From contig NZ_JBFHGL010000006.1 of NCBI RefSeq assembly GCF_041583195.1, positions 62,001-126,000 on the forward strand: 64,000 nucleotides of DNA, in the 5' to 3' direction. Positions 42,266-51,884 of the stretch are shown here, piece after piece. The notes under the pieces are model-generated. The model was not told where the DNA came from, did not search any database, and saw nothing but the letters and a program-made list of their open reading frames with translations. The stretch's first letter is position 1, and the number at the start of each line of letters is the position of its first letter. The position numbers and the translations under genes are program-made. Source of the stretch: Sulfurimonas sp. (GTDB lineage: Bacteria; Campylobacterota; Campylobacteria; Campylobacterales; Sulfurimonadaceae).

Positions 42266-42733
42266 TTATTTGATATTTACAGCGTATTCATACTGTACTT
42301 TAACGTCAAAAAATATACGCTTTATTTTAAAAATATCATCCCAATCTAGTGAATAATTGTCATACAAAGAATGTAAAAGCCAACAATGCTTTTGAGTGTT
42401 TAAATCTTCATCTTTTTGATAAACAGATGTAGTGTTATGGCACTTTTTATCATTTAATCCACACCAATCATTTTTCATCACTTCAAGGTTTAAATGAGCT
42501 TCAAATTCAGCTAATGGTTCATCTGAAATATCTTCGTCATTTTCAGCACATGCATAAAAGTAATAAACAACTTCTGTTTCGTAGTCTATGATATTATTTT
42601 CATTTTTGGATAACTCAAGTTCAGTTGCCTGTATCCTCTCATATGCTACATCATAGATTGTTTGTTCTATATCTATAAATTGTTGATTTAGTGTATTTAG
42701 TTTTTGTATTTCGTGCTTATTTAGTTGTTTCAT
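42266..42733 (-). CDS. Hypothetical protein of the palindrome regulon
   Basis: A 155-residue acidic protein with no signal or membrane segment. It starts with a helical region (LNKHEIQKLNTLNQQFIDIE) and has several Cys and His (CGLNDKKCHNTT, QKHCWLLH). The palindrome at 42772 is 38 nt upstream. Stops 1 nt after the convergent FtsZ-like gene. No family recognised. Confidence 0.55.
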   Translation of the reverse strand: MKQLNKHEIQKLNTLNQQFIDIEQTIYDVAYERIQATELELSKNENNIIDYETEVVYYFYACAENDEDISDEPLAEFEAHLNLEVMKNDWCGLNDKKCHNTTSVYQKDEDLNTQKHCWLLHSLYDNYSLDWDDIFKIKRIFFDVKVQYEYAVNIK

Positions 42734-42771
42734 TCTAACTCCAATAATTAATGAAGTTTAGAATGTGAATT

Positions 42772-42787
42772 AGACAACATAATGTCT
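42772..42787. promoter_or_regulatory. WYL-type palindrome AGACAACATAATGTCT
   Basis: 38 nt upstream of the gene at 42733. Confidence 0.65.
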
Positions 42788-42808
42788 GTTTATAAGTATG
42801 TGCTGAAT

Positions 42809-42910
42809 ACTGTTGCTTTTGGAGAAGAAAAAATAACTGTTCAACAATTCAAGTCATTGAGGAGCAAGTTTTATAACAGTGATTCTTGTTCCATATATAA
42901 GTATTATTGC
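42809..42910 (+). repeat. Dispersed repeat, copy 2
   Basis: The fullest copy: ACTGTTGCTTTTGGAG, ATAACTGTTCAACAATTCAA, GTCATTGAGGAGCAAGTTTT, ATAACAGTGATTCTTGTTCC. Inverted ACTGTT/AACAGT and GGAGCAAG/CTTGTTCC allow a folded RNA or hairpin. It is non-coding, between 42733 and 42993. Confidence 0.65.
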
Positions 42911-42992
42911 ATATTTATTAATAATAAAAATTAATAAATATAAATAATGTTACAATTTTGTTTATTACAAAATTATAGTTACAAAAGGTATT

Positions 42993-43472
42993 TTGTTGAA
43001 AAAAATTAATTACATCTTTTTTTGGTTTATAGGCTGTTTTGGTATGCTTGGATTTCATAGATTTTATTTAGGTAAAAAAATAAGTGGGTTTATATGGTTG
43101 TTTTCAGCTGGTTTATTCATGATAGGTGCACTTTATGATCTAATTTACATGAATGATGTAATAGCATCATCAGAAGGTAAAGAAAATGAACCTAGTAAAA
43201 ATAAAAAGTCTCAAAAAAAGAAAGAACCTACAAAAACCGTAAAAAAAAGTGCTCCTAAACAAAAAGCTTACACTAATAGTAAGGCAAAAGTTGCTACAGG
43301 AATGAGTATTAGATTTATATTAATTTTTAAAAGTGGTAAATCACAAGATATGACTGAAGATATCAATGGTGTAATTAATCAATATGATGCGAGAAAAATT
43401 ATTGAAGCTAAATACATGAATGAATCGGTACAAAGAATATCATGGGTAAATGACAAAGTTTTATATTCTTAA
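42993..43472 (+). CDS. TM2-domain membrane protein
   Basis: A 159-residue protein with a TM2 domain (residues 10-50: FIGCFGMLGFHRFYLGKKIS then two helices), a lysine-rich linker (about 65-100) and a C-terminal globular part of about 60 residues. TM2 proteins are short membrane proteins with no fixed function. The start is a TTG codon at 42993 or 42996, with AAAAGG upstream. It converges with WYL regulator 2 and overlaps its end by 4 nt. Confidence 0.75.
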   Translation: MLKKINYIFFWFIGCFGMLGFHRFYLGKKISGFIWLFSAGLFMIGALYDLIYMNDVIASSEGKENEPSKNKKSQKKKEPTKTVKKSAPKQKAYTNSKAKVATGMSIRFILIFKSGKSQDMTEDINGVINQYDARKIIEAKYMNESVQRISWVNDKVLYS

Positions 43473-44389
43473 TCTAAATATTCATGAAGCCTTTTTAAAA
43501 ATGACTCTTTTAAAGAGTCTGGCGATATAATTTTTATATGAGGTACCCAGTATCCAATGATAGGAATAATCTCCATATCGTCTGTAACACTTACACTAAT
43601 TTCCATAGAGCCGTCACTGTACTCTTTGATAACTCTCTGTGTTAAAGATATGGGTTTTCTTTTTAAACTTTTAGCCGCGTATTTATCTAAAAATAGTTCA
43701 ACATCATATGGTTTAACATCAGCATTAAACCAAACATTAATTGAGTTATTTAGGTTCTCTTCCAACTCTTTAGAAACTAAGAAGTTTTCATCCAATATTT
43801 GAATATTATTTATACTTTTTAGATGATATTTTTTCAATACATCATTTCTTGAATCTAAAGCTATCAGATACCAATATCCTTCATAGTTAGCAATTTTTAA
43901 AGGTTTCACTCTTATTTCTCTTGTGTACTCTCCGAAGTTATAAACAAATACTATTTGCTGTTTCTCTTTAATACTTCTTTCAAGCATAGCTATATCAGAT
44001 AATTTAGTAGATATATCTTCCATATTTAATTTAGCATAGAATGGATTTAGATCATTATTTTTTATTTTAGAAAGAAGATGTTTTGCTTTAGATGAAAAAT
44101 TAATACCCAGCCCATCAGTCATTTTCTCCAATATGTCTAAAACTATAAGCTCTTCATTATTTGTTGATTTCTCTATTTTATATCCATCCTGCATCTTCCA
44201 TTTTTTCTTATCTTGATATATTGGATACAAGCTTACAAGCCTGTTGTTAAAATCTCTTTGAATTGTTCTCTCACTTACATTAAATTCTTTTGCTAATTCT
44301 TTTACAGATAATTCTTCACCATCATTAAGACGAGCTATGATCGTATTTAACCTTGTTAATGTTTTATCGTAATCGTGTTTATATGCCAT
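43469..44389 (-). CDS. HTH-WYL transcriptional regulator 2
   Basis: A 306-residue paralogue of the regulator at 40478, with the same lay-out: HTH (SVKELAKEFNVSERTIQRDF), WYL domain (VKPLKIANYEGYWYLIALDS) and C-terminal part. The two share many identical blocks (KKWKMQDGYKIEK; EISVSVTDDMEIIPI). Two palindromes lie upstream (44428, 44462). Having two similar regulators with the same operators suggests heterodimers or layered control. Confidence 0.88.
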   Translation of the reverse strand: MAYKHDYDKTLTRLNTIIARLNDGEELSVKELAKEFNVSERTIQRDFNNRLVSLYPIYQDKKKWKMQDGYKIEKSTNNEELIVLDILEKMTDGLGINFSSKAKHLLSKIKNNDLNPFYAKLNMEDISTKLSDIAMLERSIKEKQQIVFVYNFGEYTREIRVKPLKIANYEGYWYLIALDSRNDVLKKYHLKSINNIQILDENFLVSKELEENLNNSINVWFNADVKPYDVELFLDKYAAKSLKRKPISLTQRVIKEYSDGSMEISVSVTDDMEIIPIIGYWVPHIKIISPDSLKESFLKRLHEYLD

Positions 44390-44427
44390 AGTTTAATCTC
44401 CATGTAGCGTATTCTTACCTTTATTAT

Positions 44428-44443
44428 TGACAACTTTATGTCT
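44428..44443. promoter_or_regulatory. WYL-type palindrome TGACAACTTTATGTCT
   Basis: 38 nt upstream of WYL regulator 2. It pairs with the site at 44462 as an 18-bp inverted repeat (one mismatch). Confidence 0.68.
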
Positions 44444-44461
44444 GAATTATACTAAAAAAGC

Positions 44462-44477
44462 AGACATAATGTTGTCA
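44462..44477. promoter_or_regulatory. WYL-type palindrome AGACATAATGTTGTCA
   Basis: Inverted partner of 44428. It is 121 nt from the next start on the plus strand (44599), further than usual, so it may act mainly on the regulator gene. Confidence 0.62.
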
Positions 44478-44598
44478 AATATACTATTTAAAATATAAGC
44501 TAATGAACAACTGAAGTTCAAGATATAAAACAAGAGAACGTAAAAAGCTTATCAAAAGATAATATTTGATAACATATTTAAGTAATAAGGAAGTATTA

Positions 44599-46077
44599 AT
44601 GAGATTATCTAAGTCACTATATACAAGAGGTTTACAATGTGTTAAGTCTCTATGGCTGAAAAAATATAATAAAGAGATATTAACTCCTCCAGACTCTAGT
44701 GCAGAAGCTATTTTTGAGAGAGGTAATGAAGTTGGAGCTTTGGCTTGTCAACTTTTCCCAAACGGTATAGAGATTGAGTTTAATCCATCCGATTATGATG
44801 GAATGATAAACACTACAAAAACTTTAATAGATGATGGTGTTAACAATATTTATGAAGCATCTTTCAATTATGATGATATTTTTGTAGCAGTAGATATATT
44901 ACACATTAACGATGATGATAGTGTAGAGATATATGAGGTTAAAAGCTCAACAGATGTAAAAGATGTGTACAAACATGATGCAAGTATTCAATACTATGTT
45001 TTAAAAGGACTTGGTTTTAAAGTAAAAAAAGTATCAATTATACATATAAACAATAAGTATGTTAGAGACGAAGAGTTAGAAATAGATAAACTTTTTACAA
45101 TAGCAGATATAACAGAAGAAGTTTTAGAACTTCAAGAAGATATACCAACATATCTAAGAACCTTTAAAACATTTTTAGATGATAAAGAAAATGAGCCTGA
45201 AAAAGAGATAGGCGTACATTGTTCTAATCCTTACGATTGTGATGCAATAGCTTATTGCTGGTCTCATATACCAAAATATAGTATCTTTAATATTTCTAGA
45301 CTAAATGCAAAGAAAAAGTTTGAACTATATAATCAAGGGATTATAAACTTTACAGACATAGCTGACATATCTAGCTTTTCTACAGCTCAACAAGTCCAAA
45401 TAGAATCAGAAGTTAATAATAAGACCATAATAAATAATGAAGCTATAAAAGACTTTCTAGGTGGATTAACTTATCCTATATATCATCTTGATTTTGAAAC
45501 ATTTCAACAGGCTATTCCTGAATGGAAAGGTATAAGTCCTTTTATGCAAATACCGTTTCAATACTCAGTTCATGTCCAACATGAAGACGGTAACTTAGAA
45601 CATAAAGAACATTTAGCTAAAGATGGATTTGATCCAAGATATGAACTTGCAAAAAAGTTAGTAGAAGATATACCTACTGATGTGACAGTACTAGCTTATA
45701 ACATGGGATTTGAAAAAGGTGTGATTAGAAAACTAGCTGAACAGTTTGATGATTTTGCACATCATCTTATGTGCATACATGACAATATACAAGACTTAAT
45801 GACACCATTTCAAAAGAAAGATTACTACACACCATCTATGAGAGGAGGCTACTCTATAAAAAAAGTGCTTCCTGCATTAGTTCCAGATATGGAAAAAGCC
45901 TATAAAGAACTAAGTTTGGTTCATAATGGTGGTGAAGCTATGCAGACATTTGCAAGACTTTCAAAAATGGATGATACGCAGAAGAGTGAATATAGAAATG
46001 CATTACTGGAGTATTGTAAGTTAGATACTTTAGCAATGGTTAAAGTATTGGATAAATTAAAGGAGACTAGTAAATGA
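44599..46077 (+). CDS. DUF2779 two-domain nuclease-like protein
   Basis: A 492-residue protein with two enzyme-like parts. The N-terminal half has RLSKSLYTRGLQCVKSLWLK and VAVDILHINDDDSVEIYEVK (D then E-x-K), as in Cas4/RecB-type nucleases. The C-terminal half holds YPIYHLDFETFQ (D298, E300) and YCKLDTLAM, as in DEDD exonucleases. DUF2779 proteins have this architecture. Start at 44599 (AAGGAAG before ATG). It overlaps mcrB by 4 nt, so it may serve the McrBC system. Confidence 0.85.
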   Translation: MRLSKSLYTRGLQCVKSLWLKKYNKEILTPPDSSAEAIFERGNEVGALACQLFPNGIEIEFNPSDYDGMINTTKTLIDDGVNNIYEASFNYDDIFVAVDILHINDDDSVEIYEVKSSTDVKDVYKHDASIQYYVLKGLGFKVKKVSIIHINNKYVRDEELEIDKLFTIADITEEVLELQEDIPTYLRTFKTFLDDKENEPEKEIGVHCSNPYDCDAIAYCWSHIPKYSIFNISRLNAKKKFELYNQGIINFTDIADISSFSTAQQVQIESEVNNKTIINNEAIKDFLGGLTYPIYHLDFETFQQAIPEWKGISPFMQIPFQYSVHVQHEDGNLEHKEHLAKDGFDPRYELAKKLVEDIPTDVTVLAYNMGFEKGVIRKLAEQFDDFAHHLMCIHDNIQDLMTPFQKKDYYTPSMRGGYSIKKVLPALVPDMEKAYKELSLVHNGGEAMQTFARLSKMDDTQKSEYRNALLEYCKLDTLAMVKVLDKLKETSK

Positions 46078-48434
46078 GCGGAATAATTGAGAATTTGAAA
46101 AATTGGTTAGACAAAGTCTATCAAAAAGATATTAATATTGCATGTTTAGAACTGCCGATTTTAAGTATTTTAGTAAAATATAATGAACCAGTTTCAAGAG
46201 ATGATATTATTGAAGAATTATCTCAGTATGGTAGTTTTGAAAGAGGTGGTTTATCGTTTGATCATTTATGGTCGCAAAGATTTGGAAAAGGTGAAGAAAA
46301 AGATATTTTAAATAGTTTAGTTGAACATGATGGACAAAATGCTGGTGACAAAAAAACAGAATATCAAATTAAAAATACAATTAATAAGCAAGAATTAGAG
46401 GAACTCTTAAAAACATATGATGGAACAAAAATAGAAAACCTAATAAGAAGCAGATTAGAAGCTGTAAAAAAAGTTAAAATATGGAAGCTTGCTCATAGTG
46501 ATCTAGGGGATAAATATAATGAAGCTTTAGCAAAAAATATTGCTACAATAGGAAAAAATACAAAAGCTAAAGCACAAAGTAAAAAAACACAAGCAGAACA
46601 TTTTAAAGAGGCAAACACTGGAGACTATTTCTTCTTACTGAAAAATTCAAATGAAATTGAATTGATAGGAAAGTTTATAGATAATGAAGTATTTGATACA
46701 GATGAATTAAGACATGATTATTTTGGAAGAAAATATGAAAAAATTCATGAAGCAAAAAGTAGACAAATAAATTATGCAGGAAAATGGTGGGCACCATCTG
46801 ATAATTCAACGTTTATAGAAGTTCCAGAAAAAGATTATTTGGAGTTTGAAGAAAAAATTTTAAAACCAAGTTTTGGTATTACTCTAGATGATTTAGACAT
46901 ATCTACAAGTAGAAAAAATACAAAAGACAATAAAGGAAATTCAAGTATGCCAAAAGATACAACACAACCCTTAAACCAAATCCTCTACGGACCTCCAGGT
47001 ACAGGTAAAACATATAATACAATTAATAAAGCACTAGAGATTATTTTTGAAAAAGAAGGTCAAAAAAATCTTGAATTTTATGATTTTGATTTTGATTCAA
47101 AATTAAAAATAACTTATCAAGATGCATTAAAAGAAGAAGATGAACAATATAAAAGACAACTTTTAAAAGGGATCTTTGAGCATTTTGTAGGAACACAAAT
47201 TGAATTTGTCACGTTTCATCAAAGTTATGGATATGAAGAGTTTGTTGAAGGAATAAAAGCAATACCTGCAGGGAAAGAAGGTAATGAAAACGGCAATGAT
47301 ATGATTTATGATATTGTTGATGGTATCTTTAAACAATTATCAGATAAAGCATATAAAAATTATTTGACAAAAAATACTGATGAGACAAAACAGAAAAAGA
47401 AATTTATATTAAATGCTAAATCTTTAAATATTCAAGCAGAACTGATTCAAGAAGATGAGAATACATTTAAAGTATTGAAAGGTTCAAAAATTAGAAAAGG
47501 GGAAGCTGATTCTTTCAAAAATTACAACTATCATGAATTAAAAACTAAAGTTTTAGAAGAAGCAAAATTAAAAGAAGAAAGTGAATTCTATATTTTAGAT
47601 GATGATTATATTTTTCAAAGTTTAAGCGCTGCATCTTCTGTAATACTTGGTAGAATGTCTAATGGTTTGATAGATTGGAAAGAAGTTGTAATTGAAAATG
47701 ATTTATTAGATCGTAAAGATACTAAAGAAATCAAAAACTACATTTTAATAATAGACGAAATAAACCGTGGAAATATCTCTAAGATTTTTGGAGAACTAAT
47801 CACTCTGATTGAACCAAGTAAAAGAATTGGTGCAGAAGAAGCTTTACATGTAAAACTTCCATATTCAAATGACCCTTTTGGTGTACCTTCAAATCTTTAT
47901 ATCATAGGGACTATGAATACGGCTGATAGAAGTATTGCTCTTATGGATACAGCACTTAGAAGAAGATTTGAGTTTACTGAGATGATGCCTGATTCTACAA
48001 CTCTTGATGATATAGGCAATATTGGAGATATCAATATTAAAAGTCTTCTCGAAACTATCAACAAACGCATAGAATACTTATATGATCGAGATCATACTAT
48101 TGGACATGCTTATTTTATGAGCTTAAAAGGGAAAGATGGAGATGAGGCGAAAGCAGAGCTAGATAATATTTTTAGAAATAAAATTATTCCATTACTTCAA
48201 GAATATTTTTACGATGATTGGGAAAAAATACAGATAGTTTTAGGCGACCATCCAGACCAAAAAGCTTCTGATGATGACAAGTTTATAAAAAATATAAAAA
48301 CAGAGGAAAAAATACTGTTTGGCTTTGATCACGAAGAGATAGAAGATGAACAAAACAATTATATTATTAATAAGCCTTTTTCAGTAAAAGCCTATAGCAA
48401 AATTAAAGAGTTCTCTAAAGCCAATGACAATTAA
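46074..48434 (+). CDS. mcrB: McrB-type GTPase with N-terminal EVE-like domain
   Basis: A 786-residue AAA+ protein with Walker A GPPGTGKT (306-313), Walker B LIIDEINRG (D561), and the McrB signature MNTADRS (M614) followed by RRRFEF. N-terminal residues 1-150 look like a winged-helix or helical adaptor, and about 170-270 (NTGDYFFLLKNSNEIELIGK, NYAGKWWAPSDN) like an EVE/PUA-type reader of modified DNA. McrB moves along DNA with GTP and recruits the nuclease McrC. It overlaps both neighbours. Confidence 0.92.
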   Translation: MSGIIENLKNWLDKVYQKDINIACLELPILSILVKYNEPVSRDDIIEELSQYGSFERGGLSFDHLWSQRFGKGEEKDILNSLVEHDGQNAGDKKTEYQIKNTINKQELEELLKTYDGTKIENLIRSRLEAVKKVKIWKLAHSDLGDKYNEALAKNIATIGKNTKAKAQSKKTQAEHFKEANTGDYFFLLKNSNEIELIGKFIDNEVFDTDELRHDYFGRKYEKIHEAKSRQINYAGKWWAPSDNSTFIEVPEKDYLEFEEKILKPSFGITLDDLDISTSRKNTKDNKGNSSMPKDTTQPLNQILYGPPGTGKTYNTINKALEIIFEKEGQKNLEFYDFDFDSKLKITYQDALKEEDEQYKRQLLKGIFEHFVGTQIEFVTFHQSYGYEEFVEGIKAIPAGKEGNENGNDMIYDIVDGIFKQLSDKAYKNYLTKNTDETKQKKKFILNAKSLNIQAELIQEDENTFKVLKGSKIRKGEADSFKNYNYHELKTKVLEEAKLKEESEFYILDDDYIFQSLSAASSVILGRMSNGLIDWKEVVIENDLLDRKDTKEIKNYILIIDEINRGNISKIFGELITLIEPSKRIGAEEALHVKLPYSNDPFGVPSNLYIIGTMNTADRSIALMDTALRRRFEFTEMMPDSTTLDDIGNIGDINIKSLLETINKRIEYLYDRDHTIGHAYFMSLKGKDGDEAKAELDNIFRNKIIPLLQEYFYDDWEKIQIVLGDHPDQKASDDDKFIKNIKTEEKILFGFDHEEIEDEQNNYIINKPFSVKAYSKIKEFSKANDN

Positions 48435-49752
48435 AGAATTCGGATTTCTTCAATATAAAAAAGAAGAAGATAAACACAACTATATCAAACCCGATGCTTT
48501 TGAAGCAATAGAAAAGTTTGTTTTAGAGAATGAAGCAACTGCACAATATCTGAAGATTACAACAAAAAAAGGATATGGCAAAGTTCTTCAAGCTCAAAAC
48601 TATGTAGGTGTCATCCAAACTAAAGATGGTACGACTATAGAGATTTTGCCGAAGATTTCAAGTTTAAAAGACGATAAAAAGTCGGAAGAGAAAACAAAAG
48701 AAGACAAAGCTAAGGAGATATTAATCCGTATGCTGAAAACTCTTAAAAACTCTCCTTTTAAAAACTTCAATATGGCAAATATGAAATCTTCAAAGATGCC
48801 ATTGTTGGAAATATTTATCACTATGTTTTTGGAAGAGTTGTCAAAGCTGATTCAAAAAGGGATAAAAAGCGATTATATCTCAAAAGAGGAAAACCTCAAG
48901 TTCTTAAAAGGTAAGTTGCTTATAGGGCAACAGATCAAATATAATACTGTGCATAAAGAGCGTTTTTTTGTAGACTACCAAGAGTTTTTGAGTGACAGAG
49001 TTGAAAACCGTCTTATCAAAACTACATTGGACTATCTCTATAAAAAGTCTAAATCAAATCGTAATCAACAACGCATACGGGAATTTTTATTCGTGTTTGA
49101 TGAAATATCTATTTGTAGAGATGTAAAAATAGGTTTTAGCAAAGTGAAACTTAACCGTCAAATGAAAGACTACGAACAAGTGCTTTTATGGTGTAAGACA
49201 TTTTTGATAGAGAACTCCTTTTCTCCTTACAAAGGAAACGATGTTGCATTTGCTTTACTGTTTGATATGAATCTACTTTTTGAGAGTTATGTATATGATT
49301 ACTTAAGGAGATATGGAAATTTTAATAGTATTACTGCCCAAGATAAAACTCATCATTTAGCCTATTTGGATGGGAAAGAGAAGAAGTTTCAACTCAAACC
49401 AGATATTGTTATCAATGACGGGGGAATAATCGCAGATACAAAGTGGAAACTACTAAGTGAAGACAAAACCCATCAAGGGATCTCTCAAGCTGATATGTAC
49501 CAGCTCTATGCATATGGTACAAAGTATGATAATTGTAACTATATGTATCTCATATACCCTTACGATGGTATTGAAAATGGAAATTCCTACAAATACTTTT
49601 CTGACAATTTTAATAGCTCTGAAAAACTAACAAAAGAACTTCATTTAAATGTTTTATTTTTTGATATATCACTAGATAAGCCTAGATTTTTTGAAAATGA
49701 TAAAACTAATAATAAAAAGTATAATATTCTAAGTTTCATTAACCAGACATAA
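48424..49752 (+). CDS. mcrC: McrC nuclease subunit
   Basis: A 442-residue McrC protein with an N-terminal domain (FLQYKKEEDKHNYIKPDAFE, then VGVIQTKDGTTIEILPKISS) that meets McrB, and a PD-(D/E)XK nuclease at the C-terminus: D327 in KPDIVI and D338-T-K340 in IIADTKWKLL. It cuts DNA with modified bases when driven by McrB. It overlaps mcrB by 11 nt. The stop codon overlaps the AGAC-type palindrome at 49745. Confidence 0.92.
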   Translation: MTIKEFGFLQYKKEEDKHNYIKPDAFEAIEKFVLENEATAQYLKITTKKGYGKVLQAQNYVGVIQTKDGTTIEILPKISSLKDDKKSEEKTKEDKAKEILIRMLKTLKNSPFKNFNMANMKSSKMPLLEIFITMFLEELSKLIQKGIKSDYISKEENLKFLKGKLLIGQQIKYNTVHKERFFVDYQEFLSDRVENRLIKTTLDYLYKKSKSNRNQQRIREFLFVFDEISICRDVKIGFSKVKLNRQMKDYEQVLLWCKTFLIENSFSPYKGNDVAFALLFDMNLLFESYVYDYLRRYGNFNSITAQDKTHHLAYLDGKEKKFQLKPDIVINDGGIIADTKWKLLSEDKTHQGISQADMYQLYAYGTKYDNCNYMYLIYPYDGIENGNSYKYFSDNFNSSEKLTKELHLNVLFFDISLDKPRFFENDKTNNKKYNILSFINQT

Positions 49753-49760
49753 AGCTGTCT
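49745..49760. promoter_or_regulatory. WYL-type palindrome AGACATAAAGCTGTCT
   Basis: Overlaps the mcrC stop and lies 47 nt upstream of the gene at 49808, so that gene and its followers form a new unit. Confidence 0.7.
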
Positions 49761-49807
49761 AAAAATTATATATAATCAATTTTATCTACATATACTAAAG
49801 GAAATAT

Positions 49808-50257
49808 ATGGCTCAGTTATTAAAAACTATTGACGAATATGTTACGAATGTTAGAAAAAAAACTACTATGTGGATAGTATTTAACACTATCTATAATGAT
49901 GTTCACGCCTTTAACAAAAAACTTAATCCCAATGAATTAAATAAATACTTGAAAAAAGAATATACTGATTTAGAAGAACAAAAGAATTTTTTGGATTTTA
50001 TGTCTACAGAGTTTCCTGATACAGTTATTGAACAAGTATTTGATTTAGCTAGTGCAAATTATCTAATGTATCCATATTTAGGTAGTTATGTAATTGACAC
50101 TAATATAGGAAGTGATGTGTATAATGCATTGGCAGAAAAGTATGGAGATCCATATCAAGATCCAGTAAAAAACAATGCCGTTTTGTGGGTAATAGAGTAC
50201 GAAGAAGCGCAAAAATTCCATAAAGATAGAGAAGAGATGGTCGATTCTGAGTTTTAG
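49808..50257 (+). CDS. Hypothetical protein of the palindrome regulon
   Basis: A 149-residue acidic helical protein without a known motif or signal. It has AAAGGAAATAT as ribosome site, with an AGAC palindrome 47 nt upstream. The next gene (5'-nucleotidase) follows after 19 nt. No function can be named. Confidence 0.55.
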   Translation: MAQLLKTIDEYVTNVRKKTTMWIVFNTIYNDVHAFNKKLNPNELNKYLKKEYTDLEEQKNFLDFMSTEFPDTVIEQVFDLASANYLMYPYLGSYVIDTNIGSDVYNALAEKYGDPYQDPVKNNAVLWVIEYEEAQKFHKDREEMVDSEF

Positions 50258-50276
50258 CTAAGGAGAATTAATAGAT

Positions 50277-51203
50277 ATGGGATACACATTACATGACAAG
50301 TTGGTGGTAGCAGTAAGTTCGAGAGCTTTGTTTAACTTGGAAGAGGAAAATAAAGTTTTTGAAGAAAAAGGTCTTGATGAGTATTATAAATATCAACTTG
50401 AAAACGAATCTAAACCATTAAAAAAAGGGACAGGATATAGGCTTGTAAAAAACTTACTAAATATCAATCAATATTTTGATACAAAAGAGCGTCAAGTAGA
50501 AGTAATCATTCTCTCAAAAAACAATGCTGCGACAAGTTTACGTATAACCAATGCTATAAATGAACTTGGTTTAGATATAGTGCGCTCAGGTTGGACAAGT
50601 GGAAATAGTATCTCTAATTATCTAAAAGCATTTAAAGTAGATCTGTTTTTAAGTGCAGATGATAACGATGTACTAAATGCTATAGAGAGTGGTGTAGCAG
50701 CCGCTAAGATATTACACTCTAATGATAATGTACATAACAGCCTAGGTGAACAAGTTCGTATAGCTTTTGATGGTGATTCAGTACTTTTTAGTGAAGAGTC
50801 AGAATTAATATTTAAAGAAAATGGTTTAGAAGCCTTTATAGAACATGAAAAACAAAACCGTGATAACCCTCTTAAAATGGGACCATTTGCTAAACTACTT
50901 TTAGTTATAGCAAGTATGCAAGAAAAGTTTCCTACTGAAAAATCCCCTATTAGAACAGCATTAGTAACAGCCAGAAGTGCACCTACTCATGAGAGAGTGA
51001 TAAAAACACTTAATGTTTGGGGCGTAAGGATCGATGAGTCCTTCTTCTTAGGTGGAAGTGATAAGTATGAAATTTTAGAAGCTTTTGGAGCTGATATTTT
51101 TTTTGATGATCAAGATACTCATCTAACTCTTTCCTCCAAAGTTGTACCTAGTGCTAAAGTTCTTAACAAAAATATTATTTCGCATGAAAATAAGCAGTCA
51201 TAA
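50277..51203 (+). CDS. Cytosolic 5'-nucleotidase family protein
   Basis: A 308-residue protein that matches the 5'-nucleotidase family (PF06189): KLVVAVSSRALFNLEEENKV near residue 8, VEVIILSKNNAATSLRITNA near 78, and repeats of the same elements in the C-terminal half (VRIAFDGDSVLFSEESELIF; RTALVTARSAPTHERVIKTL; DIFFDDQDTH). It removes phosphate from nucleoside monophosphates. Its place in a damage or defence-type regulon could mean nucleotide depletion or clean-up, but this is inference. Followed by an ankyrin protein. Confidence 0.85.
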   Translation: MGYTLHDKLVVAVSSRALFNLEEENKVFEEKGLDEYYKYQLENESKPLKKGTGYRLVKNLLNINQYFDTKERQVEVIILSKNNAATSLRITNAINELGLDIVRSGWTSGNSISNYLKAFKVDLFLSADDNDVLNAIESGVAAAKILHSNDNVHNSLGEQVRIAFDGDSVLFSEESELIFKENGLEAFIEHEKQNRDNPLKMGPFAKLLLVIASMQEKFPTEKSPIRTALVTARSAPTHERVIKTLNVWGVRIDESFFLGGSDKYEILEAFGADIFFDDQDTHLTLSSKVVPSAKVLNKNIISHENKQS

Positions 51204-51212
51204 AGATGCAAA

Positions 51213-51878
51213 ATGAAACCTTATTTAGATATAGATGAAGCATTTGGAATTATTGATGATAATGTAGGTTTTCAAAAGAAAATTCAGCACTATATAGATA
51301 ACAATTTGATTGATATTCAAACAAAATATGGCTGGACTTTATTACATTATGCAGTTTGCTTTGAGGATATTGAAAAAACTATTTATCTTTTAGATACTGG
51401 AGCTGGTGTAAATGGTGTAGATAACGGTGGGTACTCACCATTACTTATTGCTAGTAAAGATAGATACTGTAATGAAATAGTAGATATATTAATCAAAAAT
51501 GGTGCAGATATAAATATACAAGGTTCAGATTCCAAATCTATATTGTATTTTGCAATCGAGCAAAACAATATAGATTTATTAAACAAATTGATAAAAAATA
51601 ATATAAATATAAATGAGAGATATAAAGACAATAAAACACCTTTATTTGTTGCTGTAAATTTTGGATACGTTAATATCGTAAAAATATTAATAGCAAATGG
51701 GGCTATATTGGATCTACAAGATAATCTTGGTTGGACACCTTTATATTTGGCTATTGAATATGATAATATAGCTATTGCAAATCTTTTAATAAAAAACGGT
51801 GCCAACCTACATATAGAAACAAGAATGGGAAATAATCCCATGGATATAGCTAAAACTAAAGGATATATTTTTAATTAA
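51213..51878 (+). CDS. Ankyrin-repeat protein
   Basis: A 221-residue protein with about five ankyrin repeats: YGWTLLHYAVCFEDIEKTIY, NGGYSPLLIASKDRYCNEIV, SKSILYFAIEQNNIDLLNKL, NKTPLFVAVNFGYVNIVKIL and GWTPLYLAIEYDNIAIANLL. Ankyrin repeats mediate protein contact. It follows the 5'-nucleotidase by 9 nt, so they share a promoter, and it may hold or inhibit a partner protein. Confidence 0.88.
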   Translation: MKPYLDIDEAFGIIDDNVGFQKKIQHYIDNNLIDIQTKYGWTLLHYAVCFEDIEKTIYLLDTGAGVNGVDNGGYSPLLIASKDRYCNEIVDILIKNGADINIQGSDSKSILYFAIEQNNIDLLNKLIKNNININERYKDNKTPLFVAVNFGYVNIVKILIANGAILDLQDNLGWTPLYLAIEYDNIAIANLLIKNGANLHIETRMGNNPMDIAKTKGYIFN

Positions 51879-51884
51879 CACCTT

